Below are positions 7,753-16,359 of a stretch of DNA of 64,000 nt, one piece after another. The position numbers were made by a program, and so were the translations under genes. Positions within the stretch are counted from its first letter, which is position 1, and every line of letters starts with the position of its first letter. The notes under the pieces are model-generated. The model made no database searches. It was not told the DNA's origin and worked only from the letters and a program-made list of their open reading frames with translations. Source of the stretch: Acidimicrobiales bacterium (GTDB lineage: Bacteria > Actinomycetota > Acidimicrobiia > Acidimicrobiales > SZUA-35); assembly GCA_041394265.1 (NCBI GenBank), contig JAWKIO010000005.1, positions 4,154,001 through 4,218,000 on the forward strand, given 5' to 3'.

Positions 7753-8489
7753 CGGCGGCGCAGTGTCGTGACCAAGCGCGGTGCCCGGTCGGCGACCCTG
7801 GCGCGCTTCGATCGGTCCGTACGCTCTCCATCGACGCCGGCGAGATTTGGCACAACGTCGGGTCGGTCGAGCACGACGACATCTTCAACAGCTCGGGCAA
7901 GGGGAACGGGCGCTTCTCGCCCCTTCGCAGCGGGGGCAACGGCGAGCCACTACCGCACCTCTATCTCGCTCGCAATCCGATCGGCGCCCTCCTCGAAACT
8001 GTGCTGCACGGCTTCACAGCCGCCAATCGAGAAGTCGTCGCGGGACGGGATCTCGTGGGGCGAACACTGCGATCCGTCGAACTTCCCGAACGGCTACTCG
8101 TCGCCGACTTGCGTGACCAGGAACTCGAGCGCCTCGGCATCGACCGTCGGAGCCTGGTGTCTTCAAGCAGTGAGCACTATCGCTGCACGCAGGAGTGGGC
8201 GTACCGAATTCGCTCGCTCAAGCCCGGCGGCAGATCGCTCGCCGGCATCGTCTGGAACTCGCGAGTCGCGGAGATCGTCTCGACTGTCGCTGCGCCCACG
8301 ACGCGCGCCCTACTGGTGCCGCCGCTGACCGAGGTGTGCGTCGTCTACGGGGACAGGACGACCGCGCCTCCAACCCGCTGGGGCTCCGAGGTCACACGAT
8401 CGGACCTCATGGTCGGTCCCGGGCTCGAGCTGGTGCTCGACCTGGTGGTGCAGCAGCTGGACGGCTTCGTGACCGGTGCGATCGGCTGA
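7749..8489 (+). CDS. RES-domain toxin (NAD+-degrading family)
   Basis: 246 residues. The RES fold is recognisable from GRFSPLR, LPHLYLARNPIGALLETVLH and the later CTQEWAYRIRSL. RES toxins use a conserved Arg-Glu-Ser arrangement to degrade NAD+ and arrest growth; the Arg of GRFSPL and the Glu of ALLETV are the expected first two. The only start that keeps the N-terminus is the TTG at 7749, overlapping the antitoxin stop; there is no in-frame ATG or GTG close by. The weak start plus overlap would keep toxin output below antitoxin. Toxicity is inferred from the family. Confidence 0.8.
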   Translation: MTAAQCRDQARCPVGDPGALRSVRTLSIDAGEIWHNVGSVEHDDIFNSSGKGNGRFSPLRSGGNGEPLPHLYLARNPIGALLETVLHGFTAANREVVAGRDLVGRTLRSVELPERLLVADLRDQELERLGIDRRSLVSSSSEHYRCTQEWAYRIRSLKPGGRSLAGIVWNSRVAEIVSTVAAPTTRALLVPPLTEVCVVYGDRTTAPPTRWGSEVTRSDLMVGPGLELVLDLVVQQLDGFVTGAIG

Positions 8490-8506
8490 GTCCGATCCGC
8501 GTCTTC

Positions 8507-8512
8507 TACGGT
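8507..8512 (+). promoter_or_regulatory. Leaderless -10 box for the EEP hydrolase gene
   Basis: TACGGT ends 6 nt before the ATG at 8519. The same CTTCTACGGTT undecamer occurs in the toxin-antitoxin promoter at about 7246-7256. Confidence 0.6.
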
Positions 8513-8518
8513 TCAACC

Positions 8519-9232
8519 ATGACGACCCGGCTGGTCACCTGGAACCTCGAGCGGAAGAAGCCATCGACACCACGAGGCGCGGAAGCGCTCGACTACGTCT
8601 TCGGACTCGGCGCCGATGTCATGGTGCTGACCGAAGCGAGGACCTCGATGCCTCCCCGTGAGGGCCACCTGCTCTGGTGCGAGCCGCCGAAGGGAACGCA
8701 CTTCGGTGAGGACGAGCGCAAAGTCCTGGTCTGGTCGAAGAACGAATGGACCGAGATCGACCGCGTCGGCATCGAGGGACTGGACGGGACGAGGTTCATC
8801 TCCGGAACCACCCAAACGCCACTCGGCCCGCTGCGGGTGATCGGCGTCTGCATCCCGTGGCACATGGCCGAGGTGAGCTATCCGACCGGCGAGAAGCGCA
8901 AGCCGTGGGAGCTGCACATCCACTTCCTCGGGCGACTCGAGGAGCTGATCGGCGGGTTCGACGGGCCGACCGTGATCGCCGGCGACTTCAACCAGCAGGT
9001 TCCAAGAGTCTCGTATGGCCGCAAGGACGCAGCCGCTGCGCTCACCCGAGCCTTCGCACCGCTCGACGTGGTGACTTCTGGCCACATCGAAGGAGGGCGA
9101 GGACCGGGGATCGATCACATTGCCATCTCGCGAGATCTCACTGCGCGCAGGGTGTGGGGATGGGCCAACGACGTGACCGGCGCTCGACTCTCCGATCACG
9201 ACGGAGCGGCCTGCGAACTCGAGCTTGGGTAG
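8519..9232 (+). CDS. Endonuclease/exonuclease/phosphatase (EEP) family hydrolase
   Basis: 237 residues, compact for the DNase I-like EEP superfamily. All catalytic landmarks are visible: TWNLE (Asn9), LTEAR (Glu39), GDFNQ (Asp-Phe-Asn) and the terminal LSDHDG (Asp-His). These coordinate Mg2+ and activate water for phosphodiester or phosphomonoester cleavage. No signal peptide or extra domain helps name the substrate. The ATG at 8519 is used instead of a longer frame overlapping the RES toxin, because the leaderless -10 box and the ...TWNLE beginning fit there. A decayed relative lies at 13904-14197. Confidence 0.88.
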   Translation: MTTRLVTWNLERKKPSTPRGAEALDYVFGLGADVMVLTEARTSMPPREGHLLWCEPPKGTHFGEDERKVLVWSKNEWTEIDRVGIEGLDGTRFISGTTQTPLGPLRVIGVCIPWHMAEVSYPTGEKRKPWELHIHFLGRLEELIGGFDGPTVIAGDFNQQVPRVSYGRKDAAAALTRAFAPLDVVTSGHIEGGRGPGIDHIAISRDLTARRVWGWANDVTGARLSDHDGAACELELG

Positions 9233-9277
9233 AAGTCCCGGAAATGGTGTCGTCATGCCGCCGGAACCGGCGTGTCA

Positions 9278-9283
9278 TAGGCT
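9278..9283 (+). promoter_or_regulatory. Leaderless -10 box for the 2OG oxygenase gene
   Basis: TAGGCT ends 7 nt before the GTG at 9291, with no ribosome-binding site. Confidence 0.5.
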
Positions 9284-9290
9284 CTCCATA

Positions 9291-10334
9291 GTGTCTGACG
9301 CCGTGACTCACGCCATCGATGTGCCGCTGATCGACCTCTCCGACTGGTTCACGGGCGACCCGATCGCTCGACAGCGGATTGCCGACGAGGTCGACGTCGC
9401 GGCTCGGGGGCTCGGCTTCATGCGCCTTGTCGGCCACGGGATTCCCGCATCGACCATCGACAGCCTGACCTCGGCGATGGACGACTTCTTCTCCCAACCC
9501 ATCGAGGCCAAACTGCACATGGTCGCTCGGCCCGAGATCAACCGGGGCTACTCGCCTCCTCGTTCGGAACGACTCAGCTACAGCCTCGGGCTGGCGTCGC
9601 CCGAAGACCTCTTCGAAGCGTTCAACGTCGGCGCCTCGATCGACGACCATCCCGGACTCGATCTCGATCCCGTCATCTACGCCACCAATCTGTGGCCCGA
9701 CGTCGACGGCTTCCGTCCCGGCGTCGAGGAATGGTTCGAGGCTGCTCGCTCCGTGGCCCGCACGATGACCTCGGTCTTCGCCCTGGCGCTCGGGCTCGAC
9801 GATGCGTTCTTCGACTCGTTCACCGATCACTCGATCGACGTGCTGCGGATGAACAACTACCAGATCCCCGACGGCATCGAGCTGGTCGAGGGCCAACTCG
9901 GCATGGGGGCGCACTCCGACTATGGGATCGTCACCGTGCTGTGGGCCGACCCGGTCGCCGGGCTCGAGATCCTGCCCGAGGGGCGCAGCTGGTGTCCGGT
10001 CCAGCCGGAGGAGGGTGAGCTGCTGATCAACCTCGGCGACCTGCTCGCCCGCTGGACCAACGATCGTTGGCGCTCGACACTGCACCGAGTCGTCCCTCCC
10101 CGCAATGCCGCCGGTGAGCTCATCGGCCGCCGCTCCGCCGCCTTCTTCCACGACGGCAACGCCGACGCCATCGTCTCCACTCTCGATCCGTGCCGGTTCG
10201 CCGACGGGTCGAGCGAGTACGACGACGTCACCGTCGCCGAACACCTCGCCCAGAAACTCGCCGGCTCCCGAGGCCTCGACCTCAACGAACACGCCGAACG
10301 CGAAGCGTCACGAGTCGTGGCCGCCGATCGATGA
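9291..10334 (+). CDS. 2-oxoglutarate/Fe(II) oxygenase, isopenicillin N synthase-like
   Basis: 347 residues with the two-domain layout of this family: an N-terminal DIOX_N region (VPLIDLSDWF to ~115) and a double-stranded beta-helix core. The iron triad is complete: HSD in GAHSDYG (His and Asp) and the distal His in STLHRVV, with the 2OG-binding RxS in GRRSAAFF. Such enzymes hydroxylate, cyclise or desaturate small molecules. No biosynthetic cluster surrounds it, so the substrate is unknown. The start is GTG 9291 from the leaderless box; GTG 9303 is the alternative. The downstream glucan phosphorylase begins 24 nt later with its own box. Confidence 0.88.
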   Translation: MSDAVTHAIDVPLIDLSDWFTGDPIARQRIADEVDVAARGLGFMRLVGHGIPASTIDSLTSAMDDFFSQPIEAKLHMVARPEINRGYSPPRSERLSYSLGLASPEDLFEAFNVGASIDDHPGLDLDPVIYATNLWPDVDGFRPGVEEWFEAARSVARTMTSVFALALGLDDAFFDSFTDHSIDVLRMNNYQIPDGIELVEGQLGMGAHSDYGIVTVLWADPVAGLEILPEGRSWCPVQPEEGELLINLGDLLARWTNDRWRSTLHRVVPPRNAAGELIGRRSAAFFHDGNADAIVSTLDPCRFADGSSEYDDVTVAEHLAQKLAGSRGLDLNEHAEREASRVVAADR

Positions 10335-10344
10335 CCGCCGGCAA

Positions 10345-10350
10345 TACAGT
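10345..10350 (+). promoter_or_regulatory. Leaderless -10 box for the glucan phosphorylase gene
   Basis: TACAGT ends 7 nt before the ATG at 10358, with no ribosome-binding site. Confidence 0.6.
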
Positions 10351-10357
10351 TCCGGCC

Positions 10358-11980
10358 ATGAGCACTGAAGAGCTTCGCGTCGCCTACTTCTGCATGGAAT
10401 ACGCACTCGAGAACGACCTCAAGTGGTACGCCGGTGGGCTCGGCATCCTCGCCGGTGACTACCTGAAGGGCGCCCACGACGAGGGCCTGCCGATCATCGG
10501 TCTCGGTCTCAAGTGGAAGCAGGGCTACACCGACCAGTACGTCGGCGACGACGGCAAGCCCTACGACAGCTACACCAACCGTGAGTACGACCTCGACGAC
10601 ACGGGCGTGACGGTCAACGTCACCATCCGTCAGCGCGACGTCAAGGTGAAGGTCTGGAAGACCGAGGCCGCCGGCAACTCGCCGCTGTACCTGCTCGACA
10701 CCGACCTGCCCGAGAACCACTCCGACGACCGTTGGATCTGCGGTCAGCTCTACGGCTGGTTCAAGGAGGAGCGGCTGGCGCAGGAGATCGTGCTCGGTGT
10801 CGGCGGTGTCCGGGCCCTGCGGGAGCTCGGTATCGACATTGACGTCTACCACTTCAACGAGGGCCACGCCGTGCTCGCCGCCCTCGAGCTGATCGAGGAA
10901 CACAAGTCGTCCGGCCTGTCGTTCGAAGAGGCGTGGCGTCGCACCCGCGACGACGTTGTGTTCACCACGCACACGCCGGTCGTCCAGGGCAACGAGAGTC
11001 ACGACCTGCGCACCATGGAGTTCATGGGCGCGTTCCTTGGCCAAACCCAGGAGCAGATGACCCGCATCGGTGGCGACCCGTTCAATATGACCGTGGCGGC
11101 GCTGCGGGTGTCACGCAAGTCCAACGCCGTCGCCATGCTCCACGCCGAGACGGCCAACTCGATGTGGCATCACGTGTCGGGGCGCAGCGAGATCGTCGGT
11201 ATCACCAACTGCATCCACAAGCCGACCTGGGTCGACGATCGAATTACGGCCGCCTACGAAGCCGGCGAGCCGCTGCTCCCAGTCCACAACGAGATCAAAC
11301 GGGAACTGCTCGAGTTCATCGAGGAGCGAACCGGCGCCGTGCTGCGCGAGGACCGGATCCTCGTCGGCTTCAGCCGGCGTGCCGTGCCCTACAAGCGCAG
11401 CGACCTCATCTTCACCGAGCGGGAGCGGATCGAGCCCTACCTCGCCGACGGTCGACTCCAGATCGTCTTCTCCGGCAAGGCCCACCCCCTCGACGACACC
11501 GGCAAGGGCATCGTTGCCAACATCGTGTCGATGATGAAGGAATACCCACAGGCCGTGGTGTTCCTCGAGAACTACGACATGAACATCGGCCGCATGCTCA
11601 CCCGTGGATCCGACGTCTGGCTCAACAACCCCCGTCGACCCCAGGAGGCCTCGGGCACGAGCGGCATGAAAGCCTCGATGAACGGCGTCCTCAACTGTTC
11701 GATCCTCGACGGCTGGTGGCCCGAAGCCTGCATCGACGGCGAGAACGGTTGGCAGATCGGCAACGGCTTCGAGTCCGACGACGACGCCGAGCTCGATGCC
11801 AACGACCTCGCCTCGCTCTATGAGGTCATGCTCGGCAAGGTGCTGCCCACCTACTACGACGACCCCGCCACCTGGGAACAGATGATGCGGCGCAGCATCG
11901 AGACCACGTGTGAGCAGTTCGCCGTCAAGCGCATGCTCAACGACTACTACGCCAAGCTCTATCGCCCCGACGCTGTCTGA
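10358..11980 (+). CDS. glgP: Alpha-glucan phosphorylase (GT35), short form
   Basis: 540 residues, shorter than classical glycogen phosphorylases (~800). It starts directly at the catalytic N-domain (VAYFCMEYALE, YAGGLGILAGDYLK), as in the TIGR02094-type alpha-glucan phosphorylases. The pyridoxal-phosphate region EASGTSGMKASMNG with its lysine is intact, as are FNEGHA and HTPVVQGNE. The reaction is phosphorolysis of alpha-1,4-glucan to glucose-1-phosphate in the cytoplasm, mobilising glycogen or maltodextrin. No other glycogen genes are adjacent. The ATG at 10358 is supported by the leaderless -10 box; a longer frame overlaps the upstream oxygenase. Confidence 0.9.
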   Translation: MSTEELRVAYFCMEYALENDLKWYAGGLGILAGDYLKGAHDEGLPIIGLGLKWKQGYTDQYVGDDGKPYDSYTNREYDLDDTGVTVNVTIRQRDVKVKVWKTEAAGNSPLYLLDTDLPENHSDDRWICGQLYGWFKEERLAQEIVLGVGGVRALRELGIDIDVYHFNEGHAVLAALELIEEHKSSGLSFEEAWRRTRDDVVFTTHTPVVQGNESHDLRTMEFMGAFLGQTQEQMTRIGGDPFNMTVAALRVSRKSNAVAMLHAETANSMWHHVSGRSEIVGITNCIHKPTWVDDRITAAYEAGEPLLPVHNEIKRELLEFIEERTGAVLREDRILVGFSRRAVPYKRSDLIFTERERIEPYLADGRLQIVFSGKAHPLDDTGKGIVANIVSMMKEYPQAVVFLENYDMNIGRMLTRGSDVWLNNPRRPQEASGTSGMKASMNGVLNCSILDGWWPEACIDGENGWQIGNGFESDDDAELDANDLASLYEVMLGKVLPTYYDDPATWEQMMRRSIETTCEQFAVKRMLNDYYAKLYRPDAV

Positions 11981-12122
11981 TTCGCCGGCCTGAGGTCGCA
12001 CGTCAGAAACGCGTCAGCGCTTCGTGTTCTCCGGTTCACAGGATTCGGGTGCGGGGGGGCGACGGCATCGGCTTGAGTAGAGGTCGTAGCCCGCACGATC
12101 TCGTCTGAACCGGAGTGACGCC

Positions 12123-12314
12123 ATGGCCGCCACCGCCCGAAGTGACAGCTTGTACTCGATCGCCAGGACCAAGCCGGCCGCCCGCGTCCCCCTGGCGCCC
12201 GTGTCGAGCCTGCTCGAGCGGGCCGGCGTGATCGACAGCGCTGCGGGCGACAGCGGGACGCAGGCTGCAGTCGAGAGCAACCACAGAGGATCCGAGGCGA
12301 TCGATCTCCGCTGA
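12123..12314 (+). CDS. Possible small hypothetical protein
   Basis: A 63-codon frame preceded by CCGGAG about 8 nt before its ATG, in a 514-nt gap between convergent genes. The product (beginning MAATARSDSLYS) is unfamiliar, with no motif, membrane segment or signal peptide. The opposite strand is also open here, so coding status is doubtful. The remainder of 11981-12494 shows nothing else beyond the hairpin at 12458-12474. Confidence 0.25.
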   Translation: MAATARSDSLYSIARTKPAARVPLAPVSSLLERAGVIDSAAGDSGTQAAVESNHRGSEAIDLR

Positions 12315-12457
12315 CCCTGGCTGCTGTCGCTTGCACAGGGCATGCGAGTGGCCTGTGTCGACCTTCGGCGCTACGAGTTCCGCGCTCAGCATTCGCCGTC
12401 CACCCGAAGCCGACAGGCCGGGATGGCCCTCGATCTGACCTCCGGGCGCGGCAATGG

Positions 12458-12474
12458 CCCCGCCTGGGGCGGGG
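12458..12474 (-). terminator. Terminator after the DUF222-HNH gene
   Basis: CCCCGCC-TGG-GGCGGGG forms a 7-bp stem with a 3-nt loop about 20 nt past the stop of the minus-strand gene. Confidence 0.65.
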
Positions 12475-12494
12475 TGCCGGGTGATTCAGTTGCG

Positions 12495-13745
12495 TCAGGT
12501 ACTCGGGGGCCAGAGTCCGAGGTTTTCGAGCCGGGTTTTGTGTCGATGGCATGGGGCGCAGACGGTGGTGAGGTTGGTGGGCACGGTGGGGCCGCCGTCG
12601 GTGTGTCGGATGGTGTGGTCGGCTTGGCAGTGCACGGCTGAGGTGTCGCAGCCTGGTGATTGGCAGTGTCGGTCTCGGATGAGGGCCCCGATGCGTTGGT
12701 CCCGGCCGAAGAGTCGTTGTTTCTCGGATCGTGTGAAGTCGCGGGTGGCGGTGTTCATCACGAACAGTTGCACGCGTCCGGCGATGGCGAAATCGAGCGC
12801 ATCGGCCGGTGCGATCGAGCGTCCGTGGGTGGTGTGGCAGCGGCGGGTCGTGACCCGTTCCATCACTTCTTCGGACGTGAGGGGCCGACGCACAGGCTCT
12901 TCGCCTCTGGCTGCGGCGTCGCGTTGTTCGGCTTCGTCGGCCAAGGTCTGGTGGTCGGCGACGATGTCGGCGCACACGTTGGTAGTGGATGGGTCGGCAC
13001 CGATGCCGTTGCGGATGAGTCGGAAGAGGGCGTCGTGTCGCCGTTGGGTGTCGGTGCGGAGGAGGTCGTCCATGGTGGCGTCGTCACCGACGCGTGCTCG
13101 TGCGTCGGCCCAGTCGGCTTCGAACAGTTCGTCGACCAGGACCTTGAGTGCGGGTTCGACGGTGGCGTACACCGCAGTCGTGGTGAGGACCTCCAACAGG
13201 ACTTGTTGTTGGACGGGGTCGGTGGTGACCATCGACCGATCCGCGTAGGCCTTGGCGGCGTGGTCGTTGGGGTCGATCGGGTCGACCAGCTCTTCCCATG
13301 TGGCGAACAGTGCCCGGCACTCGTACCACGGGTAGCTGGCGAATCTGATCAGCCCGTCGAGGTCGCGGGCGAGGAACGGCCGTAGGCATGGCTTGTTCCA
13401 GATCCGCCAGAACAAATCGAGGTGGTGTTCCCCGATGCGTCCGTCGCGGAACGCTGCACCGAGTTCGGGATGGGTGCTGAACAGCAGTGAGCCACGGTTC
13501 AACACCGCTCCGGCAGCACCCTTCGCCATGCGCAACGAGTCGGCGAGCCACAACGCTTCGTTGCGGTGCTGATGGATCGACGGGCCTTTGCGGCGTTTCG
13601 CTTCGGCGCAGAGCTCGTAGTAGTCGGCCTTGGCCTGCCGAGCGGCGGTTTCGGCGGCCAGCATCCGTTCATGGAGTTCGGCGCGTGAGAGCCCGGAGAG
13701 GTCGCCGGATCCGTCCGCCGTGTTGTTGGTCCCGCCAAGGATCAT
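12495..13745 (-). CDS. DUF222 / HNH endonuclease family protein (13E12-type)
   Basis: 416 residues. An N-terminal DUF222 region (~1-260, helical, with LSRAELHERMLAAETAARQA) precedes a C-terminal HNH nuclease module at ~355-405: CxxxGC, then HCQADHTIRHTDGGPT, then NLTTVCAPCHRHKT. The two Cys pairs would bind structural zinc and the His residues metal. These proteins are multicopy in Actinobacteria and often treated as selfish or repeat genes; their target DNA is unknown. A promoter is visible: TTGTTT (13775-13780), 17-nt spacer, TATCCT (13752-13757) ending 6 nt before the ATG. Confidence 0.9.
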   Translation of the reverse strand: MILGGTNNTADGSGDLSGLSRAELHERMLAAETAARQAKADYYELCAEAKRRKGPSIHQHRNEALWLADSLRMAKGAAGAVLNRGSLLFSTHPELGAAFRDGRIGEHHLDLFWRIWNKPCLRPFLARDLDGLIRFASYPWYECRALFATWEELVDPIDPNDHAAKAYADRSMVTTDPVQQQVLLEVLTTTAVYATVEPALKVLVDELFEADWADARARVGDDATMDDLLRTDTQRRHDALFRLIRNGIGADPSTTNVCADIVADHQTLADEAEQRDAAARGEEPVRRPLTSEEVMERVTTRRCHTTHGRSIAPADALDFAIAGRVQLFVMNTATRDFTRSEKQRLFGRDQRIGALIRDRHCQSPGCDTSAVHCQADHTIRHTDGGPTVPTNLTTVCAPCHRHKTRLENLGLWPPST

Positions 13746-13751
13746 GGGTCA

Positions 13752-13780
13752 AGGATATCGAACATGTGTACTGTAAACAA
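13752..13780 (-). promoter_or_regulatory. Promoter of the DUF222-HNH gene (leaderless)
   Basis: Minus strand: -35 TTGTTT at 13775-13780, 17-bp spacer, -10 TATCCT at 13752-13757, then 6 nt to the ATG at 13745. Confidence 0.65.
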
Positions 13781-13903
13781 CACTGACACAGCTATTTGTT
13801 ATGAAGTAGATGGACTATAGAGAGAAGCAAGCGAGCATGAAGGTCAACGTCCGTAGTCAGCGCGCAGACCTCGACTCCCGTGGGCAGCCCCCAGGCGACG
13901 CTC

Positions 13904-14197
13904 AGCTACGAGAGTGTGATGGTCGCGGCGACGCCCGAGTGATCGCTCAGCACGAGTCCGTCGGCTGCGTCTTGCGCCAGCCCTCGGCGCTCGATACCAC
14001 CGACCGGCCCGCCGGGGGAGCGGCGCACACGTGATCGATCGGCGGGTCATCGAGATGGTCGGAGGGGATACGGTCTCGGTGAGGCACGACATCTCGGCCG
14101 AAGCGATGGCGTCCCGAAGCTGCGCCCGGCCCTTGTTGGTCCCGTAGTAGTGCCGCCCGCCCAGGTTGTGGTTGAGGTCGCCGACGACGGCCTCCGG
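13904..14197 (-). pseudogene. Decayed 3' fragment of an EEP-family hydrolase gene
   Basis: Immediately after the phosphotransferase stop, the minus strand reads VVGDLNHNLGGRHYYGTNKG, the GDxN core of an EEP domain. It then breaks frame to give PPIDHVCAAPPAGRS and breaks again to end LVLSDHSGVAATITLS-stop, the SDH terminus of that family, with the stop at 13904-13906. The 5' half of the gene (the WNxE and E motifs) is missing. At least two frameshifts plus truncation make this a remnant; the junction touches the preceding stop codon exactly, suggesting a deletion fused the two. Confidence 0.75.
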
Positions 14198-15229
14198 TCA
14201 GCCTCGAGCGGCGTCGAGTCCCGCTTGGGCCGAGATCTCGACGCCGAGTCGGAACGCGTCGAGGTCTTGGTCTTGCTCGCCCATGTTGCCGTCCATGTAG
14301 CGGCGCAGGACACCTTCGGCGATCGCCGCCGAGCGCCAGGCGTTGAAGGCCATCCAGTAGTCGAGGCTCTCGATGCTGCGTCCGGTCCGCTCGGCGTAGC
14401 GATCAGTGAGGTCCTGGCGGGTGGGGAAGCCGCCGACACGAGTCGGTGGTTCGGTGCTCGAGCTGATGGGCTCGCCGGGCTCGATCCACGACCGGAGGAG
14501 GTAGGCGAGGTCGGCCATCGGCTCGCCGAGGGTGCACAGCTCCCAATCGAGCATGGCCGCCACCGTGCCGTCGTGGTTCAGCAGGGCGTTGCCGAGACGG
14601 AAGTCGCCGTGGACGATGCGGACCTCGTCCGACGGAGCGGGTTGGTTTGCGACCAGCCATTCGTGGAGTTCGGTCATCGTGTCGAGCTCGCGGGTCTTGG
14701 ACGCGTTCCACTGCCGCTCCCAGCGGCGGAGTTGACGGTCGAGGTAGCCGTCTCGGCGTGACAGGTCGCCGAGGCCGACCTCGTCGACGTCGACTCGATG
14801 GAGCTCGGCGAGCGCGTCGACCAACGAGAAGCCCGCCGTGCGCCGTTCGTCGTTGCCGGGGAGGATGCGGGGAACGTCGGCTCCTTCGTTGAGCACGCCG
14901 CCGGGGACGAACGCCATCACGAAGAACGGAGCGCCGATGACGTCGGTGTTGTCGCAGACGCCGAGGACGGGGGCGACGGGAATGCCGGTGTCTTGCAGGG
15001 CGGCGACGATGCGGTGCTCACGGACCACGTCGTGAGCCGACTGCAGCACATGACCGAGCGGAGGTCGGCGCACGACGACCCGAGTGCCGGCGGTGTCGTC
15101 GACGAGGTAGGTGAGACACGAGTGGCCACCCTCGACCCGTGACGCCGATAGCGGGCCAACCAGCTCGATGCCGTTGGCCGCTGCCCACGCACCGAAGGCC
15201 GTGAGATCGAGTCCGTCGGGTGATTGCAT
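14198..15229 (-). CDS. Aminoglycoside-phosphotransferase-like kinase (APH/ACAD10 N-terminal type)
   Basis: 343 residues of the APH/choline-kinase fold. Catalytic motifs are intact: VHGDFRLGNALL (Brenner motif, catalytic Asp) and LDWELCTLGEPMADLAYLL (Mg2+-binding Asp). The family subset with RIVHGD and DWE is usually found with acyl-CoA dehydrogenases (ACAD10 / FadE36-type), where it may phosphorylate a hydroxyacyl intermediate; here no dehydrogenase is next to it. AAGGGG is 6 nt before the ATG. Divergent from the coiled-coil paralogue at 15456; a second kinase of this kind at 24322 also neighbours such paralogues. Confidence 0.85.
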   Translation of the reverse strand: MQSPDGLDLTAFGAWAAANGIELVGPLSASRVEGGHSCLTYLVDDTAGTRVVVRRPPLGHVLQSAHDVVREHRIVAALQDTGIPVAPVLGVCDNTDVIGAPFFVMAFVPGGVLNEGADVPRILPGNDERRTAGFSLVDALAELHRVDVDEVGLGDLSRRDGYLDRQLRRWERQWNASKTRELDTMTELHEWLVANQPAPSDEVRIVHGDFRLGNALLNHDGTVAAMLDWELCTLGEPMADLAYLLRSWIEPGEPISSSTEPPTRVGGFPTRQDLTDRYAERTGRSIESLDYWMAFNAWRSAAIAEGVLRRYMDGNMGEQDQDLDAFRLGVEISAQAGLDAARG

Positions 15230-15360
15230 GAAGGCCCCTTGCCGTCGTGGCGAGCGGTGAGATCAGCCGCGCTCGCCGAGCGGAAGTCCGGCCGAGGCGA
15301 GTTGCGGTTCGCCGATCCTACGGAAGACGCTCGCCCGGCTCGAATCGAGAGTCGGTATCC

Positions 15361-15455
15361 GCAGCCGGCCCACTGCCCGGCCGGGCCTTGGTGATGATGG
15401 TGCGATTGGAGCCGGTGCTCCCCATGCCTTGCCAGTCACCACGGAAGCGCCCACA
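15361..15455 (+). promoter_or_regulatory. Leader of coiled-coil paralogue 1, diverged copy of the conserved leader
   Basis: Contains a CCGGCC/GGCCGG hairpin (15365-15384) and the small hairpin GGAGC-CGGT-GCTCC (15408-15421), then a degenerate match of the CTTGCAG...GGAAGCACCCA segment found before paralogues 2 and 3. GGAAG serves as ribosome-binding site. Confidence 0.6.
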
Positions 15456-15803
15456 ATGGGAATCACCGAAAAGCAACGTCTCGATCTGCGCCAGGAGTTC
15501 GAGCGTGTGTTCTCGAATCCACATTTCGCCGAGATTGCGATGGAAGCCACGCCGCCTATCGACTACGACCGCCTTGCCACGAAGGACGATCTCGCTGCGT
15601 TGTCGCAGGAGCTGCGGGGAGAGATGACCGGCCTCCGGGGCCAGATCGCCGAATTCCGGGGCGAGGTGGCTGGTCTCCGGGGCGAGGTGGCCGAACTCCG
15701 GGGCGACATCAAGTCGGACCTGGCCAACATGACTCGCCTGTTGTTCGCAGCACAGCTGACGACGATGGTGATGCTCGGGGCCTGGGTCACCGCTGTCGTC
15801 TGA
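15456..15803 (+). CDS. Small coiled-coil protein with C-terminal membrane segment, paralogue 1
   Basis: 115 residues, with the same three-part plan as its paralogues at 23501 and 25887. The N-terminal block is conserved (EKQRLDLRQEFERVFSNPHF, then IDYDRLATKDDLAAL). A variable stretch of 7-residue units follows (LRGEMTG, LRGQIAE, FRGEVAG, LRGEVAE, LRGDIKS), predicted to be a coiled coil. The C-terminal hydrophobic segment is LTTMVMLGAWVTAVV. The domain order recalls DUF1640/CCDC90-like membrane coiled coils, but the family is not one I can name. This copy has the most heptads. Function unknown; tail-anchored oligomer is the inference. Confidence 0.8.
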   Translation: MGITEKQRLDLRQEFERVFSNPHFAEIAMEATPPIDYDRLATKDDLAALSQELRGEMTGLRGQIAEFRGEVAGLRGEVAELRGDIKSDLANMTRLLFAAQLTTMVMLGAWVTAVV

Positions 15804-16089
15804 CCCGCATCAGCAAGAGAGGATCCGCTGCGCTGAGTGAATCGCCGGCGGAACCCTTCGCGAATGGCCGACGGTCGTTTGTGCAGTGCGGTTCAGCAAC
15901 TGGCTCGACAACAGCCAACCCTCAGGAGTCTCCTGGAGAGCCGAAGAAGCAGCGCGAGCAGCGCTGGTCGGAGACAGAACTGGGATTCAGGCGCAAGAGG
16001 TTCCGCTGGCCAGGAGTCGGTGTGAGCGGGTCGGTGGGCTGACGCTCGCGCTCGGCTCGAGGTCAGGGGACAGATCGGCCGCAGCGTGG
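15804..16089. other. Spacer without recognisable gene
   Basis: 286 bases between the coiled-coil gene and the decayed fragment at 16090. Short frames exist on both strands but none has a start signal or familiar sequence. Confidence 0.5.
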
Positions 16090-16359
16090 TCACGCACCCC
16101 ACTGGCCGGTGGCGTCGGCCCGGAACAGACACTCCTCCACGTCGGTCGGCTCGACGCCGAGCGCCGCCGCCCACGAAGCGAGCGTGTCGATGTAGCTCCG
16201 ATACACCGTGGGCTTCCAAGCCATCGGAGAGAACTTCAGTCCGGCGCGAGTTTCGACCGACCTGCTGACGATCTGGTCGAGGATGAGTCCGGGTGCGGCG
16301 CCCGGGCACTGTGGGATGAAGCGGAGGAACTTCGATCGTCCGGTACCTGCACCTAGCGA
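16090..16359 (-). pseudogene. 3' remnant of an unidentified gene following the HNH gene
   Basis: A minus-strand frame offset from the HNH gene reads LGAGTGRSKFLRFIPQC, then APGLILDQIVSRSVETRAGL, KFSPMAWKPTVYRSYIDTLA and ends in ECLFRADATGQWGA-stop at 16090. The residue composition is protein-like and continuous for ~85 codons, but there is no start codon: upstream it runs into the 3' end of the HNH gene in another frame. It resembles the C-terminal part of OGG-fold/DNA-glycosylase-like hypothetical proteins (weak recognition only). Interpreted as the tail of a gene truncated at its 5' end. Confidence 0.5.

Noticed and set aside
12001..12122. Possible tRNA or small RNA in the gap after the glucan phosphorylase gene
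   Set aside because: There is no T-loop GGTTCRANYCC or acceptor-stem pairing; the gap shows only weak open frames.
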